Source of the DNA: Mesorhizobium sp. YIM 152430
GTDB taxonomy: Bacteria > Pseudomonadota > Alphaproteobacteria > Rhizobiales > Rhizobiaceae
Length of the DNA stretch: 64,000 nt
Reading direction: 5' to 3'
Assembly: GCF_029210365.1 (NCBI RefSeq)
Contig: NZ_JARGES010000056.1
Coordinates: forward strand, 186,001 to 250,000
Each line of letters starts with the position of its first letter. Within the stretch, counting starts at the first letter, position 1. Of this stretch, positions 27,591 through 37,075 are shown one piece after another. Under the pieces are notes generated by a model. It made no database searches. It worked only from the letters and a program-made list of their open reading frames with translations, and was not told the origin of the DNA. Both the position numbers and the translations under genes were made by a program.

Positions 27591-27594
<4 letters not shown>
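26719..27594 (-). CDS. pxpB: PxpB/KipI family (5-oxoprolinase subunit B)
   Basis: This 291-residue KipI/PxpB-type subunit normally forms a complex with PxpC. Family features include the EIPVFYQDP segment (near 95), the conserved GSPWFVSMVGFVAGLPFM region and the CIYSVRGAGGYQMFGITP block near residue 210-225. ATG 27594 overlaps the stop of the biotin carboxylase gene in an ATGA junction, so the longer start at 27660 inside that gene is rejected. It is slightly longer than stand-alone KipI proteins, which is common for biotin-linked versions. Confidence 0.88.
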
Positions 27595-28979
<1,385 letters not shown>

Positions 28980-28984
28980 GCCGG

Positions 28985-29227
28985 TCAGCCGTCGATCTCG
29001 GCGATGGTCTGCCCGGCCATGATCGCATCGGAATCCTCGAGCAGGAAGCGGATCGACGTGCCGGCGGCCTCGGCCTTCACTTCGTGGAAGCTCTTCATCA
29101 CCTCGATCAGCCCGACGACGTCGCCGGCGGCGACATCCTCGCCATCCGCCTTGAAGGGCGCGCTGTCGGGCGACGGCTTCCGGTAGAACGTGCCAGGCAT
29201 CGGCGCCTTGATCTCCAGCTTGCTCAT
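28985..29227 (-). CDS. Biotin carboxyl carrier protein
   Basis: This 80-residue single biotinyl domain has the biotin attachment site at the Lys of EVMKSF (about residue 45) and the usual PMPGTFYRKPSP start (residues 9-20). It lacks the long N-terminal Pro/Ala arm of housekeeping AccB. It is five bases upstream of the biotin carboxylase gene and 12 bases downstream of pxpA, so it is a dedicated carrier within this operon. Confidence 0.92.
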   Translation of the reverse strand: MSKLEIKAPMPGTFYRKPSPDSAPFKADGEDVAAGDVVGLIEVMKSFHEVKAEAAGTSIRFLLEDSDAIMAGQTIAEIDG

Positions 29228-29239
29228 GAAATGTCCTTG

Positions 29240-30019
29240 CTATCGGTTGAGGAGTTGGGAAAGCGGCACGATCTTGATGCCGGCCTCGGTGAGCCGCGAA
29301 CGCAGCGTGCGGGCGATGTCGGCGGAACCGGGCGTGTCGGAATGGAAGCAGACAGTCTCGAAGGCGATGTCGACCTCGTTGCCGGTGACGGTCGTCACCT
29401 TGCCGGTCCGGCACGCCTTCACCACCTTCGCCGCGATCGCCTCGGGATCGAGCCGGCCGACGCGGCGAGTGAAGACGATCGCGCCGTCATCGCCATAGTC
29501 GCGGTCGGCGAAGAATTCGCGCGCGACGGGATGCCCCGCTTGGCGGGCAAGCTCATAGGTGCGCGACATGCCCATGCAGAAGATCGGCGTGTCGGGCTCG
29601 ACCTTGCGCATATAGGCGATGAAGGCGTCCGAGAGTTCGTCGTTGCCGGCAAGTTCCATGTAGAGCGCGCCATGCGGCTTGACGTGCTGGAGCCGGACGC
29701 CGTGGCGCTTGGCGAATTCCTTAAGCGCGCCGACCTGGTAGATGATGTCGTTGACGAGTTCGGCCGCGCTGCCGTCGATGCGCCGGCGGCCGAAGCCCTG
29801 AAGGTCGCGATAGCCCGGATGCGCGCCGACGCCGACGCCGTGCTCGGCGGCGAGCCGCACGGTGCGGTCGATGAGATTGGGGTCGCCCGCATGGAAGCCG
29901 GCGGCGATGTTGGCAGAGCTGATGAGGCCCATCAGGACGTCGTCGGACGTGTCGCCGAGCTGCCAGGTCCCGTAGCCCTCGCCCATGTCGCAATTGATGT
30001 CGACCGCCGACAGCGCCAT
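29240..30019 (-). CDS. pxpA: LamB/YcsF family protein PxpA (5-oxoprolinase subunit A)
   Basis: This 259-residue member of the LamB/YcsF family carries the signature start VDINCDMGEGYG (residues 6-17), ANIAAGFHAGDP near residue 55, VGAHPGYRDLQGFGRR near 80 and VKPHGALY near 120. PxpA is the hydrolytic subunit that acts with PxpBC on 5-oxoproline. It is the first gene of the operon pxpA, BCCP, biotin carboxylase, pxpB, pxpC and is divergent from a LysR regulator. Confidence 0.92.
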   Translation of the reverse strand: MALSAVDINCDMGEGYGTWQLGDTSDDVLMGLISSANIAAGFHAGDPNLIDRTVRLAAEHGVGVGAHPGYRDLQGFGRRRIDGSAAELVNDIIYQVGALKEFAKRHGVRLQHVKPHGALYMELAGNDELSDAFIAYMRKVEPDTPIFCMGMSRTYELARQAGHPVAREFFADRDYGDDGAIVFTRRVGRLDPEAIAAKVVKACRTGKVTTVTGNEVDIAFETVCFHSDTPGSADIARTLRSRLTEAGIKIVPLSQLLNR

Positions 30020-30105
30020 TCCGGCTCTCCCTGGATCGCAGCGCCCCGTTCCGGGTCCTGCCGCGACTGTTCCACGCCGAAACGCTAACGCCTGATGCCG
30101 AGGTT

Positions 30106-30122
30106 GGGAATTTCTATTTTCC
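30106..30122. promoter_or_regulatory. Possible LysR-type dyad between pxpA and the regulator
   Basis: GGGAA and TTTTCC form an interrupted dyad (GGAA, six AT-rich bases, TTTCC) roughly in the middle of the 155-base divergent spacer. LysR-type regulators often bind such sites upstream of both genes. The match is short, and this is only a candidate. Confidence 0.3.
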
Positions 30123-30174
30123 GAAGCGTCATCTTCAATTATTCAGATACCTCCCGCTCACGAACGGATGCAGC

Positions 30175-31086
30175 ATGTCGTTCAGTCTTCGCCAGATCCG
30201 CTATTTCGTCGCCACCGCCGAGCTCGGCCAGATTTCGCAGGCGGCCATCGCGCTGTCGATTTCCCAATCGGCGGTGACGACCGCGATCCGCGATCTCGAG
30301 CGCCATGTCGGGCTCGACCTCTTCAACCGCACGCCGCTCGGCATGGACCTGACGGCGGCGGGGCGGGAATTCCTGTTTCATGCCTATGAAATCCTGCGGA
30401 AAGTGCAGGACGCCAGCAACCTCAACCTGCCCTCGAACGCAGTGGAAGGGAAGCTGACGGTCGCCGCGACCTATACGGTGATGGGCTATTTCCTGCCGCA
30501 CCACATCCAGCGGCTCAAGCGCTCCTATCCGGGGCTCGACATCCATCTCTTCGAACTGAACCGCGAGGCGATCGAGGAGGGACTGACCGACCGGCGCTAC
30601 GACATCGCCCTGGCGCTGACGTCGAACATCACCAACCCGTCGATCGCGACCGAGACGATGATGAGTTCGCCGCGCCGGCTGTGGCTGTCCTCGCGCCACC
30701 GCTTCCTGTCGCGGGCGCATGTCGGGCTGAAGGAGGTAGCGGAGGAGCCCTACATCATGCTGACCGTCGACGAGGCGGCGCAGACGGCGATGAAATACTG
30801 GAGCCAGTCGCTCTACCGCCCGCGCGTGACGCTGCGAACCTCATCGGTCGAGGCGGTGCGTTCCATGGTGGCGGGCGGCGAAGGTGTCGCGATCCTGTCC
30901 GACATGGTCTACCGGCCCTGGTCGCTGGAGGGCGACAGGCTGGAAACCATGGTGCTCGCCGACCCGATGCCGCCGATGAATGTCGGCCTTGCCTGGCATC
31001 GCGACGCGACATTCTCCGAGCCCATGCGCGCGCTGCGCACCTATTTCCAGCAGGCGTTCAACCGGCCGATCACGCCGGCGCGGTAG
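30175..31086 (+). CDS. LysR family transcriptional regulator
   Basis: This 303-residue regulator has an N-terminal winged helix at residues 5-62 (FVATAELGQISQAAIALSIS ... AIRDLERHVGLDLFNR). A periplasmic-binding-like effector domain follows from about residue 90. It is divergent from the pxp operon with a 155-base spacer and is its likely activator, with the ring substrate or a derived amino acid as a candidate effector. It ends three bases before the convergent idonate dehydrogenase-like gene. Confidence 0.9.
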   Translation: MSFSLRQIRYFVATAELGQISQAAIALSISQSAVTTAIRDLERHVGLDLFNRTPLGMDLTAAGREFLFHAYEILRKVQDASNLNLPSNAVEGKLTVAATYTVMGYFLPHHIQRLKRSYPGLDIHLFELNREAIEEGLTDRRYDIALALTSNITNPSIATETMMSSPRRLWLSSRHRFLSRAHVGLKEVAEEPYIMLTVDEAAQTAMKYWSQSLYRPRVTLRTSSVEAVRSMVAGGEGVAILSDMVYRPWSLEGDRLETMVLADPMPPMNVGLAWHRDATFSEPMRALRTYFQQAFNRPITPAR

Positions 31087-31089
31087 GCG

Positions 31090-32148
31090 TCAGGTGGCGA
31101 ACGAAAGCTGGACCTTCGTGAACCGCGTACGGTCTGCGGCCATCTCGAAGGCCGCCGCCGCCTCTTCGAGATCGAGCGTGGCGGAAATGATCGGCCGCAC
31201 GTCGATGCGGCGGGTATCGATCAGCCGAACGGCCTCGGCATATTCGCCGACGAAGCGATGGGTGCCGACGAAGGCGATTTCCTTTCCGACCAGAAGATTG
31301 AGCGGCACGGCGACATCACCGGCGACACCGACTTCGACCAGCGTTCCCTGCGGGCGGATGGCGGCGATGGCAGCGCGGATGGCCGGCCCGGCAGCGGAAC
31401 ACTCGAACACGATGTCGAACGTGCCCTTGCCCGCGCCATAGGCATCGAGAGGGTCGCTATCGGTCCCGACATTGATCGTCTCGTCCGCGCCCATGCGGCT
31501 TGCGGTTTCAAGCGCTCCGTCTTGCAGATCGGTGACGACGATCGGCCCCGCACCCGCCTGGCGCAGCGCCGCGACGACAAGGGCGCCGATCGGCCCCGCA
31601 CCGGTGACGAGCGCCGACTTGCCGGCAAGGTTTCCCGCCGCTGCGCCGGCACGGTTCAGCGCATGGAGGCAGACCGCGAGCGGTTCGGCGCAGGCCGCCT
31701 CCCCCAGCGAGATTTCGGGATTGCCGATCCTCACGCACTGGAAGGCATCGACCACCATCAGGTCGCGGAAGCCGCCCTGCTCGTGCGGAGAGCGCAGGGC
31801 CGAGCCGAAAAAGCGCATGGTCAGGCAATGCTGCTGCAAGCCTTCGCGGCAATAGCGGCATTGCTGGCAGGGCCGGCTGGGATTGATCGCGACCCGGTCG
31901 CCCACCGCAAGACCTTGCACATCCGGTCCGAGCGAAGACACCGTCCCGGCCACCTCATGGCCAAGGATGATCGGCTCGCGGACCCGGATCGGGCCGAAGC
32001 CGCCATCCAGATAGTAGTGCAGGTCCGACCCGCAGATGCCGCCCGCGCCCATGGCGATCAGAACTTCGCCGGGGCCGGGCTCGCCGACCTCGATTTCCTC
32101 GATACGAAGATCGCCCTTGGCATGAAGGCGGCAGATGCGTGTCTTCAT
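31090..32148 (-). CDS. Zinc-dependent L-idonate 5-dehydrogenase-like alcohol dehydrogenase
   Basis: This is a 352-residue medium-chain dehydrogenase. Catalytic zinc ligands are Cys39 (GGICGSD), His64 and Glu65 (GHE), and structural-zinc cysteines lie in the PCQQCRYC...QHC loop (about 98-112). The cofactor motif GAGPIGAL is near 175. The overall pattern fits L-idonate 5-dehydrogenase, which oxidises L-idonate to 5-keto-D-gluconate. It is the last gene after a TRAP transporter and is near uxuA/uxuB/kdgK, so a sugar acid substrate is well supported. Other polyol or sugar-acid dehydrogenases of the same family cannot be excluded. Confidence 0.8.
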   Translation of the reverse strand: MKTRICRLHAKGDLRIEEIEVGEPGPGEVLIAMGAGGICGSDLHYYLDGGFGPIRVREPIILGHEVAGTVSSLGPDVQGLAVGDRVAINPSRPCQQCRYCREGLQQHCLTMRFFGSALRSPHEQGGFRDLMVVDAFQCVRIGNPEISLGEAACAEPLAVCLHALNRAGAAAGNLAGKSALVTGAGPIGALVVAALRQAGAGPIVVTDLQDGALETASRMGADETINVGTDSDPLDAYGAGKGTFDIVFECSAAGPAIRAAIAAIRPQGTLVEVGVAGDVAVPLNLLVGKEIAFVGTHRFVGEYAEAVRLIDTRRIDVRPIISATLDLEEAAAAFEMAADRTRFTKVQLSFAT

Positions 32149-32164
32149 CGGTGCGATCCTGAAA

Positions 32165-33445
32165 TCAGCGCGCCATCAGCGTCGTCGGCAGCCAGGTCGC
32201 CAAAGGCGGAATGAATGCGACGAGCAGGAGGACGATGATGTTGGCGAGAAGGAAGGGCATGATCGCCTTGACCACAGGCAGCAGCGGCAGGCGCGCGATG
32301 TTGGCACAGACGAACAGGCACACGCCGACCGGCGGCGTGGTCAGCCCGAGCATCAGGTTCAGCACCGCGAAGGTGGCGAAATGCAGCGGGTCGATGCCGA
32401 CCGCCGTCGCCAGCGTCAAGAGCGGCACGAACAGAATGATCAGCGCCGCGATCGTCTCCATGAACATGCCCACGAAGAGCAGCAGGAGATTGATCAGGAT
32501 GATGATCAGATATTTGTTGTCGGTGACCGACAGGACGGCGGTGACGATCATCTGCGGAATGCGCTCGGCCGACAGGATCGAGCCGAAGACATTGGCAAAG
32601 CCGACGAGCGCGAGAATGCCGGCCGACGAAACGGCGCTGTCGATCAGGATCTTCGGAACGCGCCTGATCGGCAGTTCCCGGTAGACGAACGCGCCAACGA
32701 CGAAGGCGTAGATCGCGGCCACGATGGCCGTCTCGGTCGGGGTCGCGATGCCCGTCATCAGGCCGCCGACGATCAGAGCCGTCATGGCGAGCGCCCAGAA
32801 CGCGCCGAAGAAGGAAAGTCCGAGTTCGCGCAGCCCCTTCCATTCCTGGCGCGGGAAGTTGCGGCGCACGGAGATGATGTAGCAGGTGACCATCATGCCG
32901 ACACCGAGCAGGATGCCCGGAACGGCGCCCGCGAGGAACATCTGGCCGACCGAGATGCCCGACAGGGCGCCGACGATGATCATCGGCACGCTGGGCGGGA
33001 TCATCGGACCGACCGTCGAGGAGGCGGCGGTGATCGCGGCGGAAAAGTCGGCCGGGTAGCCGGATTTCTTCATGCCGGGAATGAGAACCGAGCCGAGCGA
33101 GGCCGCATCGGCAACGGCCGTTCCCGAAATGCCGCCGAAGAGCATCGAGCCGGCGACGTTGGTCATGCCGAGCCCGCCGCGCATCCAGCCCACCATGGCA
33201 TTGGCGAAGCGGATGATGCGCTCGGTGATGCCGCCGCCATTCATCAGGTTTCCGGCAAGGATGAAGCCGGGAATGCACAGCAGCACGAAGACGTCTATGC
33301 CGGCATACATGCGCTGCGGAATGACCACGAGCGGCAGGCCGGCGGCGACGATATAGGCCAGCGACGACAGTCCCAGGCATACGGCCACCGGCACGCCGAG
33401 CGCCAGAGTGATGAGAAAGGTCCCGAAAAGCCAGAAGAGATCCAC
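32165..33445 (-). CDS. TRAP transporter large permease (DctM)
   Basis: This is a 426-residue membrane protein with about 12 helices that couples sodium flow to solute uptake. Typical DctM features include the GVPVAVCLGLSS region near residue 15, AGNLMNGGGIT near 65, the MIPPSVPMIIVG motif near 150 and TPPVGVCLFV near the C-terminus. The start is a GTG at 33445, placed one base after the stop of the small permease and preceded by GAGGAGGG, a very strong ribosome binding site. ATG starts further upstream lie inside the neighbouring gene. Confidence 0.93.
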   Translation of the reverse strand: MDLFWLFGTFLITLALGVPVAVCLGLSSLAYIVAAGLPLVVIPQRMYAGIDVFVLLCIPGFILAGNLMNGGGITERIIRFANAMVGWMRGGLGMTNVAGSMLFGGISGTAVADAASLGSVLIPGMKKSGYPADFSAAITAASSTVGPMIPPSVPMIIVGALSGISVGQMFLAGAVPGILLGVGMMVTCYIISVRRNFPRQEWKGLRELGLSFFGAFWALAMTALIVGGLMTGIATPTETAIVAAIYAFVVGAFVYRELPIRRVPKILIDSAVSSAGILALVGFANVFGSILSAERIPQMIVTAVLSVTDNKYLIIILINLLLLFVGMFMETIAALIILFVPLLTLATAVGIDPLHFATFAVLNLMLGLTTPPVGVCLFVCANIARLPLLPVVKAIMPFLLANIIVLLLVAFIPPLATWLPTTLMAR

Positions 33446-33446
33446 G

Positions 33447-33953
33447 CTAGCCCTCCTCGGCAAACTGGGTGCGCCCGTCGTCGATGCCGGCAACCATGCC
33501 GATGACGCGCAAAAGCGCGAAGGCGAACAGGGTGATCGCAAGAACGAGAACGCTGGCGTGAACCAGGTCCATGGACCAGCGCAGGCTCGGCGACGTCTGC
33601 ATGGCGCCGATCGTCGTGAATCGCCAGGCAGGCGCGATCATGAGCAAGGCGAGACCGGCCGTCGCGATGGCCGAAACGAAGCGCATCCACCAGGCTTTGC
33701 GCTCCGAGACCGCCTCCTGGAGAATGTCCACGTTCACGAGGTCGCCGCTGCGATAGGACAGGCCGACGCCGAAGGCTGCCATGTAGAGAAGCGCGAAGCG
33801 CGACAGTTCCTCCGTCCAGATCGGCGAACTGGCCGAAAAGGTGCGTGTGAAGACCTGGATCGCGACGGTCGCGATGAGGATGGCGAAGACCGTCCCGAGC
33901 GCGATGCGGCAGGCCAGGCTCAGACCGACGATGATGGTGCTGACGGCTCTCAT
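33447..33953 (-). CDS. TRAP transporter small permease (DctQ)
   Basis: This is a 168-residue protein with four hydrophobic segments, the usual DctQ plan. It includes the family-typical WTEELSRFALLYMAAFGVGLSYRSGDLVNVDIL stretch in the second and third helices. It forms the transport complex with the large permease one base downstream and receives solute from the DctP protein encoded upstream. Confidence 0.92.
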   Translation of the reverse strand: MRAVSTIIVGLSLACRIALGTVFAILIATVAIQVFTRTFSASSPIWTEELSRFALLYMAAFGVGLSYRSGDLVNVDILQEAVSERKAWWMRFVSAIATAGLALLMIAPAWRFTTIGAMQTSPSLRWSMDLVHASVLVLAITLFAFALLRVIGMVAGIDDGRTQFAEEG

Positions 33954-33983
33954 GGGGCGATCGCCTCGATTCGAATTGGAAAT

Positions 33984-34007
33984 GGCGCGGGCCTTGCAGC
34001 CCGCGCC
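33984..34007 (-). terminator. Hairpin between the TRAP binding-protein gene and the permeases
   Basis: GGCGCGGGC and GCCCGCGCC form a perfect 9-base stem with a 6-base loop 15 bases after the binding-protein stop. There is no T-run on the minus strand. Such hairpins commonly protect the upstream message or attenuate read-through, so that more binding protein than permease is made. Confidence 0.5.
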
Positions 34008-34021
34008 TCGTTGCGACCGTC

Positions 34022-34999
34022 CTAGCGGGCGAAGAGATCCTCGACGATCGGCCGGATGCTCTCGTCGACCGAGTTGATCACCGCGTCCTGCGCCGCCGCG
34101 GCGAAGGCGGCCGTGTCCGCCTCGACGAAATTCATGCCCTTGGCCTCGAGATCGTCGCGGATCGCCTGCTCGTCGGCGAGGAACTGCTCACGCTCGAATT
34201 CCTGAGCGGCGGCCGCTGCCGTCATGACATGGCCCTGATCTTCTTCCGAAAGCTGGCTCCAGACCTGTTCGGAAATCGTCAGATAGATCCATGAGCGGAC
34301 ATGCTCGGTCAGGTTGACATGGCTCTGGACTTCATTGAACGAAGCCGACTGGATCAGCGCCAGCGGATTTTCCTGACCTTCGATCGTGCCGTTCTGGAGC
34401 GAGGTGAAGACTTCGGAGAAGGCCATCGGCGTCGGCGCCGCGCCGAGGGCCGACCAGGTGTCGACGAAAAGCGGCACGTTGGGCACGCGCATCCGGAAGC
34501 CGTTCAGTTCGGACGGCGATGTGATCGCGCGGTTCGAGGTCAGATTGCGCGGACCGCGTGCGAAATAGGCAATGGGGCGCACCTGCGCGCGCTCGATGAC
34601 CTGCGCCTCGATCTGGTCGCCGATCTCGCCGCTGGCGACCTCGTCCATTTGCTCCAGCGAGGTGTAGGCGTAGGGAACGGCCAGAAGCGCGGCCATCGGC
34701 GCCCAGTTCTGGAGGCTCTCGCCGGTGATGGTCATCTCGACGGTGCCGAGCTGCATTCCGTTGATCAGATCCATCTCGCGGCCGAGCGAATCGTTCGGGA
34801 ACACCTCGACGGCGATGCGGCCATCGGTCAGCGCCGACAACTCCTCGCCGAACTTGACCGAAGCCTTGTGCCAGGAGTTCTGCTCGTTGGCGAGGTGGCC
34901 GAGCTTGAGGGTCAGTTCCTGAGCCAGCGCGCCGGATGTGGCGAGTGCGGCGAGCGCCAGGCCCGCTGCAAGCGATTTCATGGTCGTCTTCAAGGTCAT
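34022..34999 (-). CDS. TRAP transporter substrate-binding protein (DctP)
   Basis: This is a 325-residue periplasmic receptor. It begins with a Sec signal peptide (MTLKTTMKSLAAGLALAALATSGALA, cleavage near residue 26) followed by ELTLKLGHLANEQNSWHKASVKF. The conserved Arg-containing ligand segment NGFRMRVPNVPLFVDTWSALGAAPTPMAFSEVFTSLQNG lies near 165-205. GGGAGGA precedes ATG 34999. DctP proteins bind organic acids; the linked uxuA/uxuB/kdgK and idonate-type genes point to a hexuronate or aldonate. Confidence 0.92.
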   Translation of the reverse strand: MTLKTTMKSLAAGLALAALATSGALAQELTLKLGHLANEQNSWHKASVKFGEELSALTDGRIAVEVFPNDSLGREMDLINGMQLGTVEMTITGESLQNWAPMAALLAVPYAYTSLEQMDEVASGEIGDQIEAQVIERAQVRPIAYFARGPRNLTSNRAITSPSELNGFRMRVPNVPLFVDTWSALGAAPTPMAFSEVFTSLQNGTIEGQENPLALIQSASFNEVQSHVNLTEHVRSWIYLTISEQVWSQLSEEDQGHVMTAAAAAQEFEREQFLADEQAIRDDLEAKGMNFVEADTAAFAAAAQDAVINSVDESIRPIVEDLFAR

Positions 35000-35040
35000 G
35001 TCGATCCTCCCTTTTGGATTTTCCGGTTTCAGTCTGTCGG

Positions 35041-35739
35041 TCATCGAACGGCGCCGAAGAGGTCGGGCCGTGCCCGCGCCACTTCGGGCAGCGATTTCAG
35101 GATTTCGCGCAGATGCGTGCGCATGGCCGCGTCCGCTGCGGCGACGTCGCGGGCGATGACGGCCTCGACGATCGCCTCGTGCTGCCCGATCAGAAGTCGG
35201 ACATGCAGCTTTTCGACGCTGAGATAGCGCACGCGATCCATCTGCGCCTTGACCTCCTCCACGACCCGCCAGGCATAGGATTTGCCGGCCATGTCGGCGA
35301 GGGTCCGGTGGAAATGCTCGTCGTGCTTCACGAAGGCGTCGGAATCGTCTTCGTCGACGTTTTTCTGGGCCGCGATCTGGCGCTTCAGTTCTGCTTCGAT
35401 CGCAGCGTCGCAACGTTCGGCGACGAGCTTGACGACGTCCGCCTCGATCGCCTCCCGCACGAAGCGGGCGTCCATCACGGCCTCGGCCGAGATGCGCGTG
35501 ACCATCGTCCCGCGCTGCGGACGGATCTGAACCAGCCCCGCTTCGGCAAGCTTGATGAAGGCCTCGCGCACCGGCTGGCGCGAAACGTCGTAGGCGCGCG
35601 CGATCTCGGTTTCGGAAATGAATTCGCCCGGCAGGAGCTCGGTGCGCACGATGCGCTCGCGCAGGCGCCGGTAGAGCTGCGGCGCGATGGCGGCCCCTCC
35701 GTCGATATCGGATGCGCGTTGCGGCAATGCGTCGGTCAC
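35041..35739 (-). CDS. GntR family (FadR-type) regulator of sugar-acid genes
   Basis: The protein has an N-terminal winged helix (ISETEIARAYDVSRQPVREAFIKLAEAGLVQIRPQRG) and a C-terminal FCD ligand domain with the expected His/Asp metal ligands (e.g. KHDEHFHRTL). A GTG start at 35739 is preferred: it has GGGAGGA eight bases upstream, whereas the alternative ATG at 35772 would overlap the tandem operator-like repeat. It is first in the operon with the TRAP genes and is divergent from uxuA, so it probably represses both, released by a uronate-derived ligand. Confidence 0.88.
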   Translation of the reverse strand: MTDALPQRASDIDGGAAIAPQLYRRLRERIVRTELLPGEFISETEIARAYDVSRQPVREAFIKLAEAGLVQIRPQRGTMVTRISAEAVMDARFVREAIEADVVKLVAERCDAAIEAELKRQIAAQKNVDEDDSDAFVKHDEHFHRTLADMAGKSYAWRVVEEVKAQMDRVRYLSVEKLHVRLLIGQHEAIVEAVIARDVAAADAAMRTHLREILKSLPEVARARPDLFGAVR

Positions 35740-35767
35740 ATTCAAATCCTCCCTGTCAAAAGTATCC

Positions 35768-35783
35768 TCCATACTTCCATACT
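35768..35783. promoter_or_regulatory. Tandem 8-base repeat, putative GntR operator
   Basis: TCCATACT occurs twice in direct succession (35768-35775 and 35776-35783) in the divergent spacer between the GntR gene and uxuA. The minus strand reads AGTATGGA twice, followed by GGATACT, giving a partial dyad. The position, between the two start codons, suits an operator for the linked GntR regulator. Confidence 0.5.
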
Positions 35784-35857
35784 AGTCAACTCTTGTGTTA
35801 ATGATCTGGCAATCAGGCGCGATTGCCGCGAAATTCGGCCGGAAGCGAGGACAGACG

Positions 35858-37075
35858 ATGAGACAGACATGGCGGTGGTTCGGGCCTCGGGACCTCACCT
35901 CGATCGACGACATGCGACAGGCGGGCGTCGAGGCTGTGGTCAGCGCGCTTCATCACGTCCCGACCGGCGCCGTCTGGACCTCGGATGAAATCGAAAGGCG
36001 CCAGGATGAAATCGGCCGGAGGAAGGATGGCTCGCCGTCCGGCCTTGCCTGGGAGGTCGTCGAGAGCCTACCCGTCTCCGAAGACATCAAGAAGCAGAAG
36101 GGCGACTGGCGCGGCCATGTCGCCAACTACAAGCAGAGCCTTGAAAACCTCGCCGTGCGCGGACTTCACACGATCTGCTACAACTTCATGCCGGTGCTCG
36201 ACTGGACCCGCACGGACCTCGTCTACCGGGTCGATCATGGCGGCACCTGTATGCGATTCGACCTGATCGACTTCGCAGCCTTCGACATCCACATTCTGGG
36301 GCGCAAGGGCGCCGCCGAAAGCTTCGGCCGCGAGGTCGCGGAAGCTGCCGACGCGCGTTTTGCGGCAATGAGCGAGGCGCGCAAGGCGGAACTCGCCTCC
36401 AATGTGACGGCGGGCCTGCCGGGGTCGACCGAAAGCATGTCGACGCACGACGTGCTGCACCATATCGGCGAATATGACGCCATTGACGCCGATCGCCTGC
36501 GGGGCAATTTCGTCGCGTTCCTCGAAGAGGTCACGCCGGTCGCGGAGAAGCTGGGGATGCGGCTGTGCTGCCACCCGGACGACCCGCCCTTCCCGCTTCT
36601 CGGCCTGCCGCGCATCATGTCCACCGCCGACGACTACCGGCACGTTCTGGAAGCCGTCGATTCGCCCGCCAGCGGCATGACCTTGTGTTCCGGCTCGCTC
36701 GGCGCACGCGCCGACAACGACCTGCCGGCGATCATGCGCGAATTCGCTTCGCGCGTGCATTTCCTGCATCTGCGCAATGTCACGATCGAGACACCGGGCA
36801 CGCCGGCCTCCTTCCACGAGGCTGAGCATCTGGGCGGCAATACGGACATGGTCGCGCTGATCGCCGAGATCGTGAAGGAAGAAGCGCGCCGCAAAACCGA
36901 AGGCCGCGCCGACCATCAGATCCCGATGCGTCCCGACCACGGGCAGGACATCATCGACGACCTGACCCGAAAGGGGCAGCCGGGCTATCCCACGATCGGG
37001 CGCCTGAAGGGCCTTGCCGAACTGCGCGGGATCATGACCGCGCTGACCCACCCGCTCGTCCGGTTGCAGCCATGA
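35858..37075 (+). CDS. uxuA: Mannonate dehydratase
   Basis: This 405-residue TIM-barrel enzyme dehydrates D-mannonate to 2-keto-3-deoxy-D-gluconate. Characteristic segments are MRQTWRWFGPRD at the start, ALHHVPTGAVW near residue 30, CYNFMPVLDWTRTDL near 90, LCCHPDDPPFPLLGLPRIMS near 240 and RPDHG near 365. The Cys, His and Asp residues in these are the metal-binding and catalytic positions of UxuA. ATG 35858 with GCGAGGA upstream fits the family start; an upstream in-frame ATG at 35795 lacks a site. It overlaps uxuB by four bases. Confidence 0.95.
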   Translation: MRQTWRWFGPRDLTSIDDMRQAGVEAVVSALHHVPTGAVWTSDEIERRQDEIGRRKDGSPSGLAWEVVESLPVSEDIKKQKGDWRGHVANYKQSLENLAVRGLHTICYNFMPVLDWTRTDLVYRVDHGGTCMRFDLIDFAAFDIHILGRKGAAESFGREVAEAADARFAAMSEARKAELASNVTAGLPGSTESMSTHDVLHHIGEYDAIDADRLRGNFVAFLEEVTPVAEKLGMRLCCHPDDPPFPLLGLPRIMSTADDYRHVLEAVDSPASGMTLCSGSLGARADNDLPAIMREFASRVHFLHLRNVTIETPGTPASFHEAEHLGGNTDMVALIAEIVKEEARRKTEGRADHQIPMRPDHGQDIIDDLTRKGQPGYPTIGRLKGLAELRGIMTALTHPLVRLQP

